This document shows positions 57,604 to 64,000 of a stretch of 64,000 nt of DNA, piece after piece. A program made the translations under genes and the position numbers. Each line of letters opens with the position of its first letter. The stretch's first letter is position 1. The stretch is from assembly GCA_036250195.1 (NCBI GenBank), contig JAVHZZ010000003.1:341849875-341913874 (forward strand). The letters are read 5' to 3'. Below the pieces are notes generated by a model. That model saw nothing but the letters and a program-made list of their open reading frames with translations. It made no database searches and had not been told where the DNA came from. The stretch comes from Mixophyes australis. Lineage: Eukaryota > Chordata > Amphibia > Anura > Limnodynastidae.

Positions 57604-58390
57604 ATTATGTATTGTGACAAAGGGAGTAATATGTAAGAGGCATCTAAGAAAGGAGTAAGGTGTTCAGTTGACAGTCTGCAGGGGAAGGCTGCATATAGGG
57701 TTAAGACGTTGAACAGTAAAACTCCTAGGCTGAACACACACATGTGGTCTAATGAGGTAATTAGATCAAAGGGAGTGGTTTTGCATATATTAACCTGTTT
57801 TGTGCATATGTGCCAGAGAGTGGCCAGTGACCAGAAGAATATATGTAAGGGTTTTTTATTTCTTTTTTATTTTATTACAGTGTCTTACTATTTTATCACC
57901 AGTGGGGCAATAATTATATTTGTATGATGTGGCAAGACTTAATATTGCCAGATGGGTTTACCATTTAAAGTACATACTTGTGGCACTACAACACGCTGAA
58001 TTTCATAGGCGTGATAAGCAAACACATCAGCCATTGGTCTATGCAGGCTAATGAGCAGTATAAAAAGGGACCCAAATGCCCATTACTCTGAGAGTGGATG
58101 AAAATGGTGTTGGTAGGAAAACTCTTGTAGGGTGTTTTGAAGCATCATCTGATTTTGGGTTCAACACTAACAGGGAGAGATGAACATCCACTTAGGCTGC
58201 ATAGGCCATGTGGGTTTTTTTGTTTGGTTTTGGTGCTTTTATGTTGTGTTGCAATCATCTACATGTATTTATGTTTAATTGTAAGTGAATCTGGATATGG
58301 GTGTCAATCCTGGTTTATGACACCTCTGTCATAGATGGTTTTAGATCGTACCTTTGGCCTTTAGAAGTCTACATTCATGTGCCATGATAC
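57604..58390 (+). mobile_element. Possible decayed LTR-like unit with TATA box
   Basis: A TATA box in good context, gcagtataaaaaggg, lies at 58057-58071, followed by gc-balanced sequence as in the LTRs at 27523 and 37576. A TG start (tgtgacaaaggg) near 57615 is possible, but no matching end or target duplication was found. Its right part holds the target of the hAT copy at 58400. Confidence 0.3.
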
Positions 58391-58685
58391 ATCTGGCGGC
58401 AGGGCCGGACTGGGACTAAAAATCAGCCCTGGCATTTAAAGCACACAGGCCCACGTGTTGTGGGCTCCATGCACTATATTGTTGCACACTGATGCTGGCG
58501 CAGTACAACATGATGTAGTATGAGTGTGTGTGTGTGGGGGGGGGGGGGGGTATTTATTTCTCCTAATGACCCTCAACATTACATTATTAGCACCCCAATT
58601 ACATCAATAAACACCATGACAATACATTATTAGTACCCAAATTACAGCAATAAATAACCCCCCACACACACTCATACTACATCAA

Positions 58686-58985
58686 TCACCCCCACATTAC
58701 AGCAACCGGCATCACTCCCCACATTACAGCATCCAGCATCACCCCCACATTACAGCAACCGGCATCACCCCCCACATTACAGCAACCGGCATCACCCCCC
58801 ACATTACAGCGTCCAGCATGACCGCCCACATTACAGCGTCCAGCATGACCGCCCACATTACAGCATCCAGCATCACCCCCCACATTACAGCAACCGGCAT
58901 CACCCCCCACATTACAGCAACCGGCATCACCCCCCACATTACAGCGTCCAGCATCACCCCCCACATTATAGCAATACCCTCTCCT
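58686..58985. repeat. 27-bp minisatellite, about 11 units
   Basis: Units read acattacagcaaccggcatc plus accccccc-like, with variants gtccagc and accgccc. Since 27 is divisible by three, long glycine/cysteine frames appear on the minus strand (103 and 75 codons). They are not genes. Confidence 0.95.
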
Positions 58986-60519
58986 ACTTATTAGCAATAC
59001 TAAGCACCAAACACACTACAACATTGCCACCAGCACGCCACCCCATACTACAGCAATACCACCAATTATACAGACGCCACTGTAGGAAACAATGTTTTGC
59101 TTTTTTCAAATCTCCCACAAAATAGCAACAACGAACAGAGTACTTACACACACATATAGGTAACAGGTTCCCTATTCCCTTAATTAAATAGTAATGGCAG
59201 AATTTTCATGAATCATTCCACATGAAATAAAACTAACATATATCTAAAAAAAACCATAACTATTGAATGATCAGTTAAACCCACACGGCCGCATTAAAAG
59301 TATTTCCATCTACAGCAAAATGTCTCAGAAAAATATTTTTGTTTTACTACAGTAATTGGATATGCGTCTTTTCTATTCATTTTAAATAACACAGTATTTA
59401 AATTAAGGGGGATAGAGGAGGTGGGTGAGAAATAATTGGATGTGATCCATCAGTTTGATTAGATAGGAAACATCTAGATTATTTACCTGGAGGCGTCTAA
59501 CCCCTTGACTCATAGGCAGGGCTGACAAGAGGAATTTTGGGCCCCGATACAGCAACTTCTTTGGGCTCCCGTCATATTCAACAATGAAAGACTTGCCTTT
59601 GGCAGAAGTTCATATGATGCCACACCGTAGTGTGCCCAGTTCATATTATGCCACATCGTAGTGCCCCACGGTCATATTATGCCACATAGTGGTACCCTCA
59701 ATACATATTCGGTCATGCAGAAGTGCCCACAAATCATATTATGGCATAGTAGTGCCCCCAAATCATTAGTAAAGCTCAGATAAAAACTCATTCACAAATA
59801 AAAATTGGTACAGCATATCAGATACTGAGTGTGAGTCTCCCAATAGCAGCTTAATACATCATTTACAATGCAAACAAAAATAGATATATTGACACAATTA
59901 CAGATAAAATTTATGACAAGCAATGTTTTTTCCTCTTAATTAAAAATCTCTGTACAGATAAATATGCAAAAAACTTTACAGCGCAATAATGAGCAATACA
60001 TAGTGTTAAACATTATTGGATACGCTGTAGTGTCCCCAGTTCAAGAAAGGATGGTTAAAAACATATTGCACACGAGAAAATATATGAACTTACCTGATTA
60101 TGGCATCCTGTGTTCTGTTCCTAGAGGGCGCGCTGGGCGAGGAGGGATCAGCAGCTGTCAGCTCACACAGGCAGTCGGGAGCAGGAATAGAGGGCAGTGG
60201 TCGAAGCAGAAATTTAGGAGTGGGGGTATAGAAAATGTAGGTGAATGGAGTATGAAGGCTTGTTTTTTTTTGTTTTTTTAACACTTGTCCCCTCTGTGCA
60301 TTTCCATTCTTCATTACTACTTGTGTTTTATGATGGCTGCATCCCTGACATTCCCATTCTTAAGATGTCTCTCCCTTTACACTTTCTTTTACCTATGCCC
60401 CTGCACCACCTTCTCCGCTGGCTCTCACACATCTTCCTGTACCACCTACTCCCCTGGCTCTCTCACACGTCTTCCTGCACCCTCTACCCCCCGGCTCTCT
60501 CACTCCTCTTCCTGCACCC

Positions 60520-61200
60520 CCTACCACCCTGGCTCTCTCACCCCCTCTCCCAGAACCCCCTTCGGCTCTCTCACCCCCTCTCCCAGCACCCCCTGGCTCT
60601 CACCCCCTTTCCCAGCACCCCCTTTGGCTCTTTCACCTCCTTTCCCAGCACCCCCTTCGGCTCTCATCCCCTTTCCCAGCACTCCCTTCTGCTCTCTCAC
60701 CCCCTCTCCTAGCACCCCCTGGCTCTCACCCCCTTTGGCTCTCTCACCTCCTTTCCCAGCACCCCCTTCGGCTCTCTCACCCCCTTTCCCAGCACCCCCT
60801 TCGGCTCTCTCACCCCCTCTCCCAGCACCATATTCAGCTCTCTCACCCCCTCTCCCAGCACCCCCTTCCGCTCTCTCACCCCCTTTCCCAGCACCCCCTT
60901 CCGCTCTCTCACCCCCTTTCCCAGCACCCCCTTCGGCTCTCTCACCCCCTTTCCCAGCACCCCCTTTGGCTCTCTCACCCCCTCTCCCAGCACCCCCTGG
61001 CTCTCACCCCCTTCGGCTCTCACCTCCTTTCCCAGCACCCCCTTCGGATCTCTCACCCCCTCTCCCAGCACCCCCTGGCTCTCATCCCCTTTCCCAGCAC
61101 CCCCTTCGGCTCTCTCACCCCCTCTCCCAGCACCCCCTGGCTCTCACCCACTCTCCTAGCACCCCTTGGCTCTCACCCCCTTTCCCAGCACCCCCTGGCT
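60520..61200. repeat. 33-bp minisatellite, about 20 units
   Basis: Units read ggctctctcaccccctttcc plus cagcacccccttc, some shortened (ctggctctcacccc). The unit is a multiple of three, which yields a 313-codon plus frame and several minus frames rich in Ser, Pro and Leu or Gly, Val and Lys. These are repeat artefacts. Confidence 0.95.
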
Positions 61201-61204
61201 CTCA

Positions 61205-61410
61205 CCCCCGCGACCCCCCCCCCTGAAAATCGCGGCACCCCCGCGACCACCCCCTGAAAATTGCGGGCACCCCCCGAAAATCGCGGCACCCCCGCGACCC
61301 CCCCCCCCTCCGAAAATCGCGGGCACCCCCCGAAAATCGCGGCACCCCCGCGACCCCCCCCCTCCGAAAATCGCGGGCACCCCCCGAAAATCGCGGCACC
61401 CCCCCCCCTC
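61205..61410. repeat. C-rich minisatellite with cgaaaatcgcgg core
   Basis: The core ccgaaaatcgcgg(g)cacccc occurs about seven times with ccgcgaccccccccc linkers, forming higher-order units of about 54 bp. The long C runs are flanked by cgcg. Confidence 0.92.
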
Positions 61411-61805
61411 TTCAGTAAAAAAAAAAGCAAATTAGAAAAAAAAACAGGAAACTCACCAGTGTAACTGGCTGCACAGCATAACGGGGAAGGGAGCTGGGGA
61501 GCGCGCAGCAGAGGTGGCTGGTTCCTGGAACCACCAGCCACCAAGAAGACAGGGGGAGTTGGGCCGGCCCATATAGCCATCGGCCCTTCTGGCATTTGCC
61601 AGAAGTGCCAGATGGCCAGTCCGGCCCTGTCTGGCGGTGTGCTCAGGAGGCTTGGGCCGGCTGGTGAATGCCCGTCTGGCACACCTGATCCTCCCACTGT
61701 TATGCACTGGAGTTGTGGGCACTGAGGTGGTAGGGGTAGTGCTCCTTCTGTTGCCACCTGAAGATGGGAGCACTGTATATACAAGACTTACTGTCCCATA
61801 TTATC

Positions 61806-61910
61806 CCCTCGCACTAGAATGTAAGCTCTCTTGGGTAGGGTTCCTTGCTGTCCTATGTCTCATGTCTGTCTTCCCCATATGCCCCTGATTTCATGTCTTA
61901 TGCTGATTTT
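61806..61910 (+). mobile_element. L2/CR1-like LINE 3' tail fragment
   Basis: actagaatgtaagctctctt followed by ggtagggttcc and gtcctatgtctcatg match the 3' tails at 13250 and 20290. No (aat)n tail remains. Confidence 0.5.
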
Positions 61911-61914
61911 GCTG

Positions 61915-62145
61915 CCATTTGTTTACTCACATTCATGGAAATCCTACCTGTATCTCTGCTAGAGTTAAGGAAATATCGGAAAGGATTATAAGCCACTAGA
62001 ATCTTCTTTATGAGATCTTCGCCTATTATAGTCCCATTTTCAAGGAATGCAATATTTTCTAAAAGTATGTCTTTTGGTTACTGTAATGCCTCCAGTTAAT
62101 GAGAATCTTTCTTGTTTGCTATCAGCAGAAACTATGTGACACACT
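61915..62145. other. No recognised feature
   Basis: Short unremarkable stretch between repeats. Confidence 0.4.
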
Positions 62146-62147
62146 GC

Positions 62148-62322
62148 GGGGTATATTTACTAAACGGCAGGTTTGAAAAAGTGGAGATGTTGCCTATAGC
62201 AACCAATCATATTCTAGCTATCATTTATTTAGTGCATTCTACAAAATGAAAGCTAGAATCTGATTAGTTGCTATTGGCAACATCTCCATTTCTTCAAACC
62301 CGCAGTTTAGTAAATCTAGCCC
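62148..62322. mobile_element. MITE-B copy
   Basis: Starts ggggtatatttactaaacgg and ends cagtttagtaaatctagccc. The arms contain gtggagatgttgcctatag and its inverse. Flanks tgc and taa do not match, and the right tip has mutated. Confidence 0.8.
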
Positions 62323-62324
62323 TA

Positions 62325-63095
62325 AGCAGACAAGTAAAGTTTCCAATTATCATTCCTTGGCTAAGTCCTTTGTTACCTCTCAGTGTCTATGCCCTATTGA
62401 GGCTAAAACATTATTTTTAAACTACATTGTAAGTGGTCACTGCTTACAGCATGTGATGAATCCCTATCTTCTGGTTGGTGCCTTATTAATATATATCTTT
62501 TCTTGCAATTTTATCTAGATTTATCTAGTTTTTAAAAGTAGAATGTCCAGTTAATGTATAGTTTCATCTATTCAGCATGACCTCGTCAAATTGCTTATTT
62601 CCAGATATTACCAATCAACCAAAAGGAAAAAACATTAAGATTGTTGGAAACTAAATAAACTCATATGACTATGGAAAATTCAGTGAATATATATCATTTC
62701 TACTTTATAAAACTGAATTACTACTTTGTGAGTATTTTAATTAACAATCATATTCTACAGACTTAAGCTTCAAGCTATCTTAAATAAGTTTTAGAAAGAA
62801 AATGACAGAATTTTTAGTTTCATTAATCAAAAACAATTTTATTTCAGAATCAAACACCTAGTACAACAAGTACCACATGGTAATATACACTTTTCTATAT
62901 CCAATTAAATCAGCTTCATGTGTGGTACTGTATATAGTACTTGGGGCTGATGCAGATTGGTTGCTAAATTGGTGTAAATTATTCTTTAAAAAAAGCACAT
63001 GCAAAAATTGTTTCTTTCTGTCCATAGACAGAGTCGTACACATACTGAGATGTGTCAGGCTCCACATTGGTAGCATTTGTGCCTTGTTCATGCCA
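62325..63095. other. No recognised feature
   Basis: AT-rich with opposing short frames (62858-63091 minus, 62877-63251 plus). The latter runs into the hAT MITE and is not credible. Confidence 0.45.
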
Positions 63096-63104
63096 AGTCA
63101 TAAT

Positions 63105-63388
63105 CATACTTGCCTACTTTCGGCAAGTGTAGTCCGGGAGAGGGGTCTGACTAGAGGACGGGAGGGGGCGGGGCGCGGCCAAACGCGTCATTTTGTCCCC
63201 GTCCACCGCGTCGGAAACGTCATTTTGTCACGTGGGGCGGGGCCAAAATGACGCGATTCACCGCAAATCGCGTCGTTTAGGCTAGGCAGTTGCGGGATGC
63301 GGGAGACTTGCCTGCTCTCCCGGGAGTCTGTGAGACTGACCCGAATTTCGGGAGTCTCCTGTACATTCCGGGAGAGTTGGCAAGTATG
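63105..63388. mobile_element. hAT MITE (catacttgcc family), 284 bp, perfect 8-bp TSD
   Basis: Starts catacttgcctac and ends gttggcaagtatg, inverted ends. The 8-mer gtcataat lies at 63097-63104 and 63389-63396. GC-rich interior with acgcgtcattttgtc-type units. It is the intact relative of the pieces at 53925 and 54285. Confidence 0.9.
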
Positions 63389-63396
63389 GTCATAAT

Positions 63397-63690
63397 AATC
63401 AGTATGTATTTGAACCTACCTTCTAGCAGATGTGCAAAAGATATGCCTACTAACAGATGTATACCGTCAGTCTGTGTTTGCACGCCCCCTTCCTTACACC
63501 ATTATACCCCTTCAGTTATAAGGAGGTGCAAGTGCTACATATGCTCAAGTCTGCGTAAGAGCGTATGTGTCCGTTTTCTTTGTGAGCATGTGCAGAGCAA
63601 ACTGCTCTCTGCTGGACCCCCTCGAGAGTAAAAAATGTATCACTGAACTTCATTGTATCAAGTGAGGTTCTTTGTGGTTAGACCCCACAT
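63397..63690. other. No recognised feature
   Basis: The 113-codon frame at 63290-63631 begins inside the MITE and shows no domain. Confidence 0.4.
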
Positions 63691-63704
63691 GGGATCAAGC
63701 CGCA

Positions 63705-63760
63705 GCTAACCAATCAGAGCGATATTTTCATGTGAAGACGCTCTGGATTGGTCAGTTAAT
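63705..63760. repeat. Inverted repeat with divergent CCAAT boxes
   Basis: ctaaccaatcagagcg (63706-63721) and cgctctggattggtcag (63739-63755) form two arms of about 13 bp with a short spacer. Each contains a CCAAT box, pointing in opposite directions. It may be a MITE core or a regulatory remnant. Confidence 0.5.
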
Positions 63761-63764
63761 GACA

Positions 63765-64000
63765 GAGCTCCCAATCCGTCATTCGTGACAGGGATCCACC
63801 AGGAGGGAGTACGCTGCGTCTATGTGTTTATTTTATTATTCCTTATGGATTAAAAGTAACAAGAAAGAAGAGGATTACAGCAGATTGGGAGGAGTCTTTA
63901 TTTAAATAAAGTATTTTATTAGTGTCTGTGTTTATTTTTTTAAACAGAATTTTTTGATGTGGCACTATATGTCTGAACTAGAAATGCTCACTGACCCCGT
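63765..64000. other. No recognised feature at window end
   Basis: AT-rich. Nothing recognised. Confidence 0.4.

Larger units (their letters stand above)
58400..61629 (-). mobile_element. Complete hAT transposon (non-autonomous), 3,230 bp, copy 2
   Basis: The left end cagggccggactgggac equals the inverse of the right end of copy 1, and the right end gatggccagtccggccctg the inverse of copy 1's left end, so this is the same family in reverse orientation. The identical 8-mer tctggcgg flanks both sides (58392-58399 and 61630-61637). The interior keeps a relict of the 30-bp array (59605-59765) but carries three other minisatellites (58686-58985, 60520-61200 and 61205-61410). No transposase gene is visible. 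Confidence 0.92.

Noticed and set aside
58686..58997. 103-codon Cys/Gly repeat frame resembling a collagen- or keratin-associated protein
   Set aside because: It is the 27-bp minisatellite inside hAT copy 2.
60285..61226. 313-codon Ser/Pro/Leu-rich plus frame and Gly/Val/Lys minus frames
   Set aside because: Produced by a 33-bp tandem repeat (a multiple of three). Both strands stay open for the same reason.
61173..61784. 203-codon minus-strand frame
   Set aside because: Runs through the C-rich array and the hAT terminus into flanking DNA. Not a single coherent gene.

Overview
This window looks like nuclear DNA from a large, repeat-rich vertebrate genome, most probably a frog. The argument rests on repeat content, recalled from knowledge of amphibian genomes: tRNA-derived V-SINE-type SINEs, L1-like and L2/CR1-like LINE remnants, a Tc1-type transposon, many palindromic 3-bp-TSD (Harbinger-like) and 8-bp-TSD (hAT) elements, solo LTRs, and long (TA)n tracts. 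The species cannot be told. I found no intact host protein gene, rRNA or tRNA gene. Nearly all long open frames are repeats read in all frames or broken transposon genes.

Layout. 1-7.4 kb: AT-rich DNA with an L1 reverse transcriptase remnant, a 161-bp hAT MITE and palindromic MITEs of two families (called MITE-A and MITE-B here). 8.2-9.3 kb and 11.3-12.4 kb: two minus-strand stretches of decayed, unidentified coding sequence. The second sits beside a V-SINE. 13-15.2 kb: L2 tail and a decayed hAT-like element. 19.7-22.7 kb: an L2-like 3' end (+) and an L1 remnant (-). 23.9-26.4 kb: the one GC-rich island. It holds five same-strand CCAAT boxes, a TATA box and then about 430 bp of back-to-back small stem-loops. 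This is the most unusual structure seen. 27.5-32 kb: LTR-like units and a deleted Tc1 copy. 35.2-36.3 kb: an L1 remnant split by a palindromic MITE. 37.6-38.1 kb: a reversed LTR. 39.5-40.6 kb: weak minus-strand exon candidates. 40.9-44.7 kb: a degenerate tandem duplication carrying SINE pieces and interrupted by a complete 2.48-kb hAT element. 45-45.6 kb: L1 ORF1 remnant. 48.4-49.0 kb: L2 3' end. 50.1-50.8 kb: solo LTR with perfect 5-bp TSD. 52-57 kb: MITEs, a hAT with a long hairpin, and a V-SINE. 58.4-61.6 kb: a second complete copy of the same hAT family (3.23 kb, opposite orientation). 62-64 kb: MITE-B, a hAT MITE and a CCAAT-bearing inverted repeat.

The elements form a nested record of insertions rather than a set of cooperating genes. 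The two large hAT copies share ends and some interior repeats but carry different expanded minisatellites. The CCAAT/TATA/stem-loop island could be the 5' part of an unclassified retroelement or of a non-coding transcription unit. I could not match it to a family by eye.
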